Of a stretch of 9,745 nt of DNA, positions 1-6,042 are shown in pieces. Within the stretch, counting starts at the first letter, position 1. Each line of letters begins with the position of its first letter. The notes beneath the pieces are model-generated. The model saw only the letters and a list, made by a program, of their open reading frames with translations. It ran no database searches and was not told the DNA's origin. The stretch is from Opitutales bacterium (lineage in GTDB: Bacteria > Verrucomicrobiota > Verrucomicrobiia > Opitutales > Oceanipulchritudinaceae), in contig SKLD01000535.1 in NCBI GenBank assembly GCA_007123395.1, positions 1-9,745 on the forward strand, given 5' to 3'. The position numbers and the translations under genes were made by a program.

Positions 1-2
1 CG

Positions 3-878
3 GAGTTCAGCGGGGTGGAGGTGATCACCTACTGTGTGCTGGAGACGCACTTCCACATCCTTGTGCGCATCGATCCGGCGGCGCGGCAGTGCGACGACGC
101 CACCTTGGTGCAACGCTACCGCGCGCTCTACGGTGCTTCGCGCGCGCAGTGGAGCGGTCTCAATGCAGAGGAGCTGAAGCACGCGCTGGAGAAGGGAGAT
201 GCGGAGACGGCGGAAGCCCTGCGGGAGCGTTTGCGCCGGCGCATGGGGGACATCTCGGAGTTCATGCGTACCTTGCGGCAACGCTACACGCGCTGGTTCA
301 ACCTTGCGCACGGGACGGCGGGGACTTTGTGGGCGGAGCGCTTCGGCAGCGTGATCGTGCAAGACACGCCGTGGCTGGTGGGGCTGATCGCGGCCTACAT
401 CGACTTGAACGCGGTGCGCGCGGGTCTGGCGGATCTACCGGAGAACTACCGCTGGTGCGGCTACACGGAAGCGCTCGCGGGGAACGAGACTCTCTGCAGT
501 GCCCTCGCCGCCTGCTTTCCGGCGGCGAAGAATATGCAAGAGGCACTCGCATGCTACCGACTGATGATGCTGGGAAAGGGTGCGGGCGCAAAGGGCGACG
601 GCAGCGGCGCAAGGATCGACCCGGAGAAGCTGCTGGAGGCAGTGAAGGACGGCGGGGAGTTGCAGCCGCACGAGTTGGTGCGACTGCGGGCGCGGTTTCT
701 CACGGAAGGGCGGGCATTGGGTTCAAGCGAATGGCTGGAACGCGGCGAAGGCGCAAGTATTCTCGCGCAGATGAAGCGCCCGCCGCCGTGTCGGCCGGTC
801 GACCTCCTTGACAGTGTAGACTTGGTGGTAGCCCGCTCGCGGGCGAGGTACCGGGCAGTCGAAGATCCGCGCGGGTAG
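3..878 (+). CDS. Y1 (HUH) transposase, REP-associated/IS200-like, 5' partial
   Basis: This is a single-strand DNA transposase of the Y1/HUH family. The frame is already open at base 3, and the first codons read through a GTG at 15 that need not be the start, so the N-terminus lies outside the window. The HUH metal-binding motif is visible as HFHILV (bases 48-65). The probable nucleophile is the tyrosine at bases 285-287, within RYTRWFN. The downstream blocks GTLWAERFGSVIVQD and AAYIDLNAVRAGL, then ENYRWCGY, are typical of TnpA-REP proteins. These usually have about 150-230 residues. Here at least 291 are present, with roughly 130 after the conserved core, a long C-terminal extension of unknown role. 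The family is often a single-copy housekeeping-type element acting on REP palindromes rather than a mobile IS. The gene ends at TAG 876-878 inside a palindrome-rich stretch. Family assignment is firm; activity is not known. Confidence 0.88.
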   Translation, partial: EFSGVEVITYCVLETHFHILVRIDPAARQCDDATLVQRYRALYGASRAQWSGLNAEELKHALEKGDAETAEALRERLRRRMGDISEFMRTLRQRYTRWFNLAHGTAGTLWAERFGSVIVQDTPWLVGLIAAYIDLNAVRAGLADLPENYRWCGYTEALAGNETLCSALAACFPAAKNMQEALACYRLMMLGKGAGAKGDGSGARIDPEKLLEAVKDGGELQPHELVRLRARFLTEGRALGSSEWLERGEGASILAQMKRPPPCRPVDLLDSVDLVVARSRARYRAVEDPRG

Positions 879-884
879 ACTACC
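828..884 (+). repeat. REP-like GTAG hairpin pair at transposase 3' end
   Basis: On the + strand, GTAG (828-831) is followed at once by the palindrome CCCGCTCGCGGG (832-843). A second GTAG on the - strand (883-880) belongs to the inverted repeat GGTAG-A-CTACC (874-884), next to the self-complementary CCGCGCGG (867-874). A tetranucleotide GTAG/GTGG at the foot of a hairpin is the known recognition layout of REP sequences for TnpA-REP enzymes. A 9-nt inverted repeat (GCCGGTCGA 794-802, TCGACCGGC 913-921) brackets the whole stretch. I see the palindromes directly; the REP identity is inferred. The elements overlap the last codons of the transposase, which is unusual, and chance palindromes are common in GC-rich DNA. 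Confidence 0.4.
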
Positions 885-941
885 GGCCCTGACACCGCCG
901 TGGCGCGCGGCCTCGACCGGCGGCGATCGCCGCAAAACCAC

Positions 942-980
942 TTGACGGGAGGGGAAAACCGGATGAGATTCCGTCTATTA
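942..980 (+). promoter_or_regulatory. Candidate promoter region of the sulfur operon
   Basis: TTGACG (942-947) resembles a -35 box. The best-spaced -10 (GAGATT, 965-970, 17 nt) is poor. A better -10-like TATTAT (975-980) lies too far downstream for this -35. The stretch 965-1016 is clearly more A+T-rich than the surrounding DNA, as expected near a transcription start. It is the only gap (879-1016) before fccA, so a promoter is expected here, but the exact boxes are uncertain. Confidence 0.3.
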
Positions 981-1016
981 TTAGGTATTCAACCCCGAAA
1001 ACCTTAGATTAAAACA

Positions 1017-1439
1017 ATGAAGACCGGACAAAGGAAATGGCGGGGGGCCTTGGTACTGGCCGTCGGCATCGTGGCGGCGGCGTTGGTCCTCGCATTGGTC
1101 CCGTGGAGCGGCGGATCCGCCGAAGAGGCGGAGGCGACGGCGGCCCCGCCGCGCGACCCGGCGTTTGCCAACCGCATCGAGCTGCTGGCCATGACGTGCG
1201 CGAACTGCCACGGCACGGACGGTCGCCTCGCCACGGCCATTCCGCCGATCGCGGGACGGCCCGAAGCCGTGCTGCGGCTCCAGTTGCTTGCCTTCAAGGA
1301 GGGGGAGATGCCGCAAGCAACGGTGATGCCCCGCCTCGTCAAAGGCTACACCGACAAAGAACTCGAAGCTCTGGCCGCGTATTTCGCCAACCTGAGCCCC
1401 GAAGACAACCACCCCGGAAAGGAGACGGACGAACGATGA
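1017..1439 (+). CDS. fccA: Monoheme cytochrome c, sulfide dehydrogenase cytochrome subunit
   Basis: This is the electron-accepting subunit of flavocytochrome c sulfide dehydrogenase. It would take electrons from FccB in the periplasm and pass them to the respiratory or photosynthetic chain. The 140-residue protein has one heme c site, CANCH (Cys61, Cys64, His65), and a likely axial methionine in TVMPRL (Met104; Met98 is an alternative). The block KGYTDKELEALAAYFANL is typical of FccA-like class I cytochromes. Residues 10-29 form one hydrophobic segment after a basic N-terminus, either a signal peptide or a membrane anchor. The single heme matches the small green-sulfur-bacterial type rather than the diheme FccA of Allochromatium. 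The ATG at 1017 is the only sensible start, but no clear Shine-Dalgarno precedes it. The stop overlaps the fccB start (ATGA), which strongly supports the pairing. Confidence 0.87.
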   Translation: MKTGQRKWRGALVLAVGIVAAALVLALVPWSGGSAEEAEATAAPPRDPAFANRIELLAMTCANCHGTDGRLATAIPPIAGRPEAVLRLQLLAFKEGEMPQATVMPRLVKGYTDKELEALAAYFANLSPEDNHPGKETDER

Positions 1440-2746
1440 AACACGGTGCCTTCAACCGTAGAAACGCACTCAAGCTCATGGGAACGGGGGGCCTCGGCCT
1501 CCTCTTCGGCGGTGCCGCCGTCCGCGGCTCCGCGTCGTCCCGGTCCGGCCGGGTAGTCGTGGTCGGCGGCGGCTTTGGCGGGGCCACGGCGGCGAAATAC
1601 CTCAAACGGATTTCGCCCGGCCTGGACGTCACGCTCGTGGAACCCGCGAAGCGCTACTACACTTGCCCGTTCACCAACCTCTATCTCGGGGGCCTGCGCG
1701 AGTTCGAGTCGCTCGGGCACGGCTACGACGAGTTGCGCGACCGCTACGGCGTGCGGGTCGTCCACGCCATGGCCAAGGACATCGATGTCTCCGGCAAGAA
1801 AGTCGTCCTTGAGGACGGCAGCGAACTTCCCTGGGACCGCCTCGTGCTGTCGCCGGGGATAGATTTCCGCTGGGGGGCGCTGGAGGGCTACGACGAGGCG
1901 GCCTCGCAAAAAGCGCCTCACGCGTGGAAGGCCGGTCCCCAGACCCATCTGTTGCGCCGTCAACTGGAGGCGATGGAAGACGGGGGCACATTCATCCTCG
2001 TCGCGCCTGAAAACCCCTACCGCTGCCCGCCCGGTCCGTATGAGCGCGTGAGCATGATTGCCCACTACATGAAAACGCACAAGCCCCGCTCCAAGGTGCT
2101 CTTGCTCGACGCCAAGGACGTTTTCTCGAAGCAAGGCCTCTTTCAGCAAGGCTGGCGGGACAACTACGGCGACCGCATCGAATGGGTAGGCCGCTCCGAT
2201 GACGGACGCGTCATGCGCGTGGACGCCGACAAGCTGGAAGTGGAAACGGAGTTCGGCACGATCCACAAGGCCGACGTCCTCAACGTCGTCCCGCCGCAGA
2301 AGGCGGGCATCATCGCGGAACGGGCGGGAGTCACGGACGAGACCGGCTGGGTTCCGGTCGACCCGGCGACCTTCCGTGCCCGCCGGGCCGAGGATATTTA
2401 CGTGATCGGCGACGCCACGGAGGCCGCGCCCATGCCGAAATCCGGGTTTGTCGCCAACAGCCAGGCGAAAGCGGTGGCACGCGCCATTGCCGCCGAGCTT
2501 GCCGGGCTCGACCCCATCGCCGAACCGGGGTGGGCCAACACCTGCTACAGCGTTATCGCTCCCGACTACGGGATCACCGTCGCCAACGTTTACGAGGTCC
2601 ACGACGGCGAGCTGCGGGAGGTCCCCGGTTCCGGCGGCGTTAGCCCGATGGAGGCGACCCCTGCGTTCCGCAGTCGGGAAGCGGCCTACGCCGAGGCATG
2701 GTACGCGGCCATCGCGCAAGACACCTGGGGCACCCGTCCGGCCTAG
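1436..2746 (+). CDS. fccB: Flavocytochrome c sulfide dehydrogenase, flavoprotein subunit
   Basis: FccB oxidises sulfide to sulfane sulfur with FAD and passes electrons to FccA. The 436-residue protein starts with a Tat-like signal (NRRNALK, residues 7-13, then a hydrophobic stretch), so it is exported folded with its flavin. The FAD-binding glycine motif VVGGGFGG is at 42-49 and the second FAD motif IYVIGDA at 321-327. The three cysteines known from the Allochromatium enzyme all have counterparts: Cys77 in YTCPFTN (covalent FAD attachment), Cys197 in YRCPPGPYER and Cys370 in NTCYSVI (the redox disulfide pair). Their spacings, 120 and 173 residues, are close to those in the characterised enzyme as I recall them. 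The start at 1436 overlaps the fccA stop by 4 nt, with an AAAGGAGA ribosome site at 1418-1425. With all key residues present it should be active. A related sulfide:quinone reductase is unlikely given the partner cytochrome. Confidence 0.92.
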   Translation: MKHGAFNRRNALKLMGTGGLGLLFGGAAVRGSASSRSGRVVVVGGGFGGATAAKYLKRISPGLDVTLVEPAKRYYTCPFTNLYLGGLREFESLGHGYDELRDRYGVRVVHAMAKDIDVSGKKVVLEDGSELPWDRLVLSPGIDFRWGALEGYDEAASQKAPHAWKAGPQTHLLRRQLEAMEDGGTFILVAPENPYRCPPGPYERVSMIAHYMKTHKPRSKVLLLDAKDVFSKQGLFQQGWRDNYGDRIEWVGRSDDGRVMRVDADKLEVETEFGTIHKADVLNVVPPQKAGIIAERAGVTDETGWVPVDPATFRARRAEDIYVIGDATEAAPMPKSGFVANSQAKAVARAIAAELAGLDPIAEPGWANTCYSVIAPDYGITVANVYEVHDGELREVPGSGGVSPMEATPAFRSREAAYAEAWYAAIAQDTWGTRPA

Positions 2747-2762
2747 TAACTCTCAATTATCG

Positions 2763-2777
2763 AAAGTCCCGGACTTT
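2763..2777 (+). other. Inverted repeat in the fccB-transporter gap
   Basis: AAAGTCC (2763-2769) and GGACTTT (2771-2777) form a perfect inverted repeat around one C; as RNA this is a six-pair stem with a three-base loop. It fills much of the 50-bp gap between fccB and the transporter. No run of T follows, so it is not a classical terminator. It may be an mRNA-processing or stabilising hairpin that sets the relative level of fccAB and the transporter, or a protein-binding site. Confidence 0.4.
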
Positions 2778-2796
2778 TCAAAACAATCGGCTGCCC

Positions 2797-3852
2797 GTGG
2801 AACACACCACAGTCATTTTGTGGGCCGGATTCGGCATCGGCCTCCTCTATGGTGCCATCGCGCAGCGCATGGAGTTCTGCCTCTCCGGCGGCCTGCGAGA
2901 ATGGTGGGGCGAGGCCCGGCCGCGCCGTGCGGCAGCGTTTCTCCTTGCCATGGGCACGGCCGTGACCGCGACGCAGGCGGCGGCGCTGTTCGGAGCGTTC
3001 ACGTCCGGCGACTCCATCTACCTCCAACCCACCTTTTCGTGGTGGGTCGTTCCGCTCGGTGGCGTGCTCTTCGGCTACGGGATGATGGCCGCGCGGGGAT
3101 GCGGGTCGCGCGCCCTCGTTCTCTTGGCCGACGGCAACCTGCGCTCCCTCCTCGTTCTCCTCTGCCTTGGCGTGAGCGCCTTCGCCGCCCTCACGGGAAT
3201 CCTCGCCCCCGCCCGCCTCTGGATCAGCGGCTTTGGTGCCGTCAGTCTACAATGGGTTACGCCGAGTCTCGACGGCGCGCTCCTCTCCGCCGGATGGGCG
3301 GAAGCGCCTGCACGCCTTTTCCCTGGACTCGCCGTCGGATTAGGCCTCGCCGCAATCGCCCTCGGGCCCCTCGGCCTGCGCAAGGCACCGAAACAAGTTG
3401 CGGGCGGGGTCTTGATCGGGCTGCTCGTCCCCGCCGGCTGGATCGTCACGGGCCACTTCGGAGCCGACGATTTCGATCCCGTGCCCGTCGAAAGCCTCAC
3501 CTTCGTCGCCCCGATCGGCGACAGTATCCAATACCTCATGCTCTCCACCGGCATCTCCCTGCAGTTCGGCGTGGCGGTTGTCGGCGGCGTGCTGGCCGGT
3601 GCCCTCGCCGCCTCCCTCGTATCCCGCGACTTCGAGCTGCGCGGCTTCGACAATCCCCACGATATGCTCCGCGCCATTTCCGGCGGCACCCTCATGGGCA
3701 TCGGCGGTGCCCTCGCCATGGGCTGTTCCGTCGGCCAAGGCCTGAGCGGACTATCCACCCTCGCCGTCGCCTCCGTCCTCGCCATCGCGGGGATCTTCGC
3801 GGGCGCGGCCCTTGCCATCCGCGGCCCCGTGCGCCTGCGCGACGCCACCTGA
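2797..3852 (+). CDS. YeeE/YedE family (TsuA-like) sulfur compound transporter
   Basis: This is an integral membrane protein of about 351 residues, in the family whose characterised member TsuA/YeeE imports thiosulfate through a relay of cysteines. Most of the protein is hydrophobic, giving about nine or ten membrane segments. The two repeated halves typical of the family are visible. Conserved cysteines lie in EFCLSGG (Cys28), ARGCGSR (Cys102) and AMGCSVGQGLSG (Cys310), the last being the most characteristic block. A GTG at 2797 is chosen as start because the family's N-terminal helix begins just after it; no ATG lies in a suitable place. The upstream extension of the frame runs into fccB and is not protein-like, and I see no clear Shine-Dalgarno. 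It sits in line with fccAB and soxYZ, so the cargo is probably thiosulfate, sulfide-derived persulfide or another reduced sulfur species. The exact substrate is not decided by the sequence. Confidence 0.83.
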   Translation: MEHTTVILWAGFGIGLLYGAIAQRMEFCLSGGLREWWGEARPRRAAAFLLAMGTAVTATQAAALFGAFTSGDSIYLQPTFSWWVVPLGGVLFGYGMMAARGCGSRALVLLADGNLRSLLVLLCLGVSAFAALTGILAPARLWISGFGAVSLQWVTPSLDGALLSAGWAEAPARLFPGLAVGLGLAAIALGPLGLRKAPKQVAGGVLIGLLVPAGWIVTGHFGADDFDPVPVESLTFVAPIGDSIQYLMLSTGISLQFGVAVVGGVLAGALAASLVSRDFELRGFDNPHDMLRAISGGTLMGIGGALAMGCSVGQGLSGLSTLAVASVLAIAGIFAGAALAIRGPVRLRDAT

Positions 3853-3868
3853 ACACGAAACCGTCCAA

Positions 3869-3897
3869 TTGAAATAAACCACGCCCGAAAGTATCCT
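3869..3897 (+). promoter_or_regulatory. Candidate sigma70-type promoter before soxYZ
   Basis: TTGAAA (3869-3874) and TATCCT (3892-3897) are 17 nt apart, matching five and four of six consensus bases. Transcription would begin near 3904, only about five bases before the ATG at 3909, giving an almost leaderless message. This agrees with the absence of a Shine-Dalgarno there. It would let soxYZ be expressed separately from fccAB. It could also be a chance match within a 56-bp gap of one operon. Confidence 0.35.
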
Positions 3898-3908
3898 TTC
3901 CCCGTAGC

Positions 3909-4739
3909 ATGACCCACCCGTACACAACCCGTCTCTCCGCGCCGCCATCCGGGGCACCGCATCCGCTCAGGCGCGTAATCGGCCTTTTCGCGGCCATCCT
4001 CTTTCTCGCCGCCGCGGCGGCGGATGCCCGCTGGGAGCGCATCCCCGAGGCCGTCGCGCTGCTCGACGGTGCGGAGCCGCGCGCGGGTGCGCTCGAACTC
4101 GATCTGCCCACCGTTACCCAAAACGGCAGCTCGGTGCCCCTCACCGTGAGATTTCCCGAGAGCCGCGGAGAGAACGAAACCGTCGAGGCCCTCTATATCT
4201 TCGCTCCCGGCAACCCCTCGCCCGAAGTCGCGGAATTCTCCCTCACCCCCGCCCTCGGCAACGGCGAACTCAGCACCCGCATCCGCCTCAACCAATCCCA
4301 GCCCGTCGTCGCCCTTGCCCGCACCCGCTCCGGCGACTGGCTCGCCGGCACCCGCGAAGTCCGCGTCACCGTGAGCGGCTGCATCACGGCCAACCAAGAC
4401 AACGACGCCAACGCCATGCAGCCGCGCGCGCGCGCCAGCCAGCGCGTGCGCACCGGACAGTTGGTCGACGTGCGCACGCTCATCCGCCACCCCATGGAAA
4501 CCGGCCTGCGCGAACGCGACGACGGAACCGTCGTGCCCGAACGCATCATCCAGTCCTTCGAAGCCCGCCGCAACGGCGAGACAATCCTCTCCGCGCGCTT
4601 CCACCGTGCCGTTTCCGCCAATCCCTACCTCCTCTTCCACGTCGATCCCCGCACCGCCGGCGGCACCCTCGAACTCACCTGGACCGAAGACACCGGCGAA
4701 TCCGCCTCCGCCACCGTGGAAGTCCCCTCCGCCCCGTGA
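3909..4739 (+). CDS. soxYZ: SoxY-SoxZ fusion, periplasmic sulfur carrier
   Basis: In the Sox pathway SoxY carries sulfur intermediates on a cysteine and SoxZ is its partner; here both are in one 276-residue chain. A hydrophobic signal (about 23-39) ends in ADA-RW, suggesting Sec export and cleavage after residue 40. The SoxY part spans about 44-160, with SSVPLTVRFP and ALYIFAPGNPSPEVAEFSL. The SoxZ part spans about 170-275, with VRTLIRHPMETGLR and FHVDPRTAGGTLELTWTEDTG. Classical SoxY ends in a flexible GGCGG tail. Here the only cysteine, Cys158 in VTVSGCITAN, lies at the junction and runs into a short linker rich in Asn and Asp. Fused SoxYZ-like carriers are known, including ones near quinoprotein dehydrogenases, but the fccAB and YeeE neighbours point to sulfur here. 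No Shine-Dalgarno precedes the ATG, and no other start would keep the signal peptide. Confidence 0.85.
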   Translation: MTHPYTTRLSAPPSGAPHPLRRVIGLFAAILFLAAAAADARWERIPEAVALLDGAEPRAGALELDLPTVTQNGSSVPLTVRFPESRGENETVEALYIFAPGNPSPEVAEFSLTPALGNGELSTRIRLNQSQPVVALARTRSGDWLAGTREVRVTVSGCITANQDNDANAMQPRARASQRVRTGQLVDVRTLIRHPMETGLRERDDGTVVPERIIQSFEARRNGETILSARFHRAVSANPYLLFHVDPRTAGGTLELTWTEDTGESASATVEVPSAP

Positions 4740-4901
4740 TCGGGCGCCAACCCAAGGTCTAGGTCTGGCAGCTACTCCCCGTTCGCTTTGTGTTTCCGTA
4801 TTCGGGCGGCCTTGGCCCCGACCCGACCGCGATGGACCTTGTATCGGGCATGATCGAGCTGAGCAAAAAACGGAAACCGGCCTTCAGCACCGGCGCGGCC
4901 G
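4740..4901. other. Convergent intergenic region, soxYZ to zinc-ribbon gene
   Basis: This 162-bp gap lies between two converging operons. For the + strand I see only small palindromes such as GGCCTTGGCC (4808-4817) with no T-run, so no convincing terminator for soxYZ. A possible terminator for the opposite strand is listed separately. No protein-like frame is evident. Confidence 0.5.
4864..4899 (-). terminator. Weak candidate terminator of the betaine operon
   Basis: Read on the - strand, just after the zinc-ribbon stop, CGGCC and GGCCG can pair around a GC-rich loop. A few bases later comes a run of six T (the AAAAAA at 4865-4870 on the + strand). Position and T-run fit a Rho-independent terminator, but the stem is only about five pairs and a seven-base spacer separates it from the T-run. 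Confidence 0.3.
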
Positions 4902-5198
4902 TCAGAAGCGCGAGAGGACGAATCCGCCGAGGAAGGCGAGGATGAGCAGGATGAGGATGATCCAGACACCGGAAGACATTCCGGCGGGCTTTCCACCACC
5001 GCCGAACTCCCGTTCGGCAAACTCGTCGTAATTAAAGTCGTCGTCCGGAAGATCGGCCGCGCCGCCGGCATCATCCTCGCCCCAGCCGTGGTCTTCGTCG
5101 GCCCCGCATGCGCGGCACATGCGGGCGCGGGGCGGCAGCGCCTCCCCGCAGACCGGACAAAACTCCGGAGTTTCATTGCCGCGCCCGCTCATCGTCAT
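4902..5198 (-). CDS. Small zinc-ribbon protein with C-terminal membrane helix
   Basis: This is a 98-residue protein of unknown function. Two CxxC knuckles, CPVC (Cys14, Cys17) and CRAC (Cys28, Cys31), form a zinc ribbon. An acidic linker follows with the motif DFNYDEFAEREFG (about 54-66), then a glycine-rich spacer, and one strongly hydrophobic helix at about 78-94 ends the chain, so it is probably tail-anchored with the ribbon in the cytoplasm. The same design occurs, to my knowledge, in many Verrucomicrobiota and relatives, where it is annotated only as a zinc-ribbon protein. The ATG at 5198 is 16 bp past the SDMT stop, with GGATGAG upstream; an ATG at 5192 is an equally possible start. The frame stays open further upstream inside SDMT, but that part is a shadow. 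It is probably co-transcribed with the methyltransferases, though nothing links it to betaine chemistry. Confidence 0.78.
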   Translation of the reverse strand: MTMSGRGNETPEFCPVCGEALPPRARMCRACGADEDHGWGEDDAGGAADLPDDDFNYDEFAEREFGGGGKPAGMSSGVWIILILLILAFLGGFVLSRF

Positions 5199-5214
5199 GC
5201 GCGCGAACGGTGGC

Positions 5215-6042
5215 TCATCCTTTACGGAAATGCAAGATCCCCCACTCGAGGCGGCCTTGCTTGCCGGCTTCGATCCAGTGGGCGAGGCCCTTTTGCATCC
5301 GTTCCATATACTCCGCGCTGCAATGCTCACGGAGGCTGTTTTCCCGCCTGCGGAGTTCGGCGAGGACACGGGAATAGTGGTCCACGAGCTGGTGATTGTG
5401 CAGGTCGACGCTTCGCAAACTCCAGCCCAGATCCGCGGCAAAGGCTTTGTAATCGGCCACGCTGCCCATGGATTCCAAGTGGATGCGATCGAGAACGGGG
5501 CGCAACGCCTCTTTATCGACCCCGCTTTTCTGCATTGGGTCGGTGAGCACGATCTCCCCGCCCGATCTAAGGACACGGTCGATCTCCTCAAACACGCGTT
5601 TGCGGTTACCGCTGTGCAGGATTGCGTCTTGCGACCACACGGCGTCGAAAGTGTCTGCTTCAAATGGCAGATTCTCGAAGTCTCCATCAATGACATCGAC
5701 CTTATCGGCGAGATTCTGCTCTTGGTTCATCTGCCGGTTGCGCTCGTTTTGCGCGAGGCTGAGGTTGAGGCAAGTGACATGAAAACCGTGCTTGCGCGCC
5801 AAATAACGCCCCGCGCCCCCGTAGCCCGCACCGACGTCGAGCACCCGCGCGCCGGAGGGCAGGTGCGAAAGCCGTTCGGCCATTGTCGCGACCGTACGCA
5901 CACTTGCGTCCGCGATCGGCTCCGAATCGCTCGCGTAGAGCCCGATGTGGATATCCTCGCCACCCCAGACGTGAAAATAAAAATTATCCGCGTCGGAGCT
6001 GTCGTAATATTCTTTGGTGACTTCAACTACATTGCTGTTCAT
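5215..6042 (-). CDS. sdmt: Sarcosine/dimethylglycine N-methyltransferase (SDMT)
   Basis: SDMT uses S-adenosylmethionine to methylate sarcosine to dimethylglycine and then to glycine betaine, a compatible solute, in the cytoplasm. The protein has 275 residues, the normal size. The family N-terminal block NFYFHVWGGEDIHIGLY is at 20-36. SAM-binding motif I, VLDVGAGYGG, is at 67-76. FDAVWSQDAILHSGNR (132-147) and the GGEIVLTDPMQ strand (161-171) follow, and the conserved C-terminal helices SAEYMERMQKGLAHWIEAG are present. The start at 6042 overlaps the GSMT stop by 4 nt (ATGA) and has a strong GGAGG ribosome site eight bases upstream, so translation is coupled. Together with GSMT it completes the three-step pathway from glycine. 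I see no missing key residue. The match in motif order is strong enough to prefer this over a generic methyltransferase. Confidence 0.92.
   Translation of the reverse strand: MNSNVVEVTKEYYDSSDADNFYFHVWGGEDIHIGLYASDSEPIADASVRTVATMAERLSHLPSGARVLDVGAGYGGAGRYLARKHGFHVTCLNLSLAQNERNRQMNQEQNLADKVDVIDGDFENLPFEADTFDAVWSQDAILHSGNRKRVFEEIDRVLRSGGEIVLTDPMQKSGVDKEALRPVLDRIHLESMGSVADYKAFAADLGWSLRSVDLHNHQLVDHYSRVLAELRRRENSLREHCSAEYMERMQKGLAHWIEAGKQGRLEWGILHFRKG

Noticed and set aside
920..933. Palindrome GCGGCGATCGCCGC containing the HIP1-like octamer GCGATCGC
   Set aside because: A single copy in a GC-rich window, no T-run and no other cyanobacterial signal; most likely chance.
1346..2719. Long open frame on the - strand opposite fccB
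   Set aside because: It mirrors the codon pattern of fccB in GC-rich DNA, shows no recognisable domain, and its composition is that of a shadow frame.
3075..4640. 521-codon open frame on the - strand across the transporter and soxYZ
   Set aside because: It covers two well-supported genes on the other strand, crosses their intergenic gap and has low-complexity Gly/Ala/Arg content.
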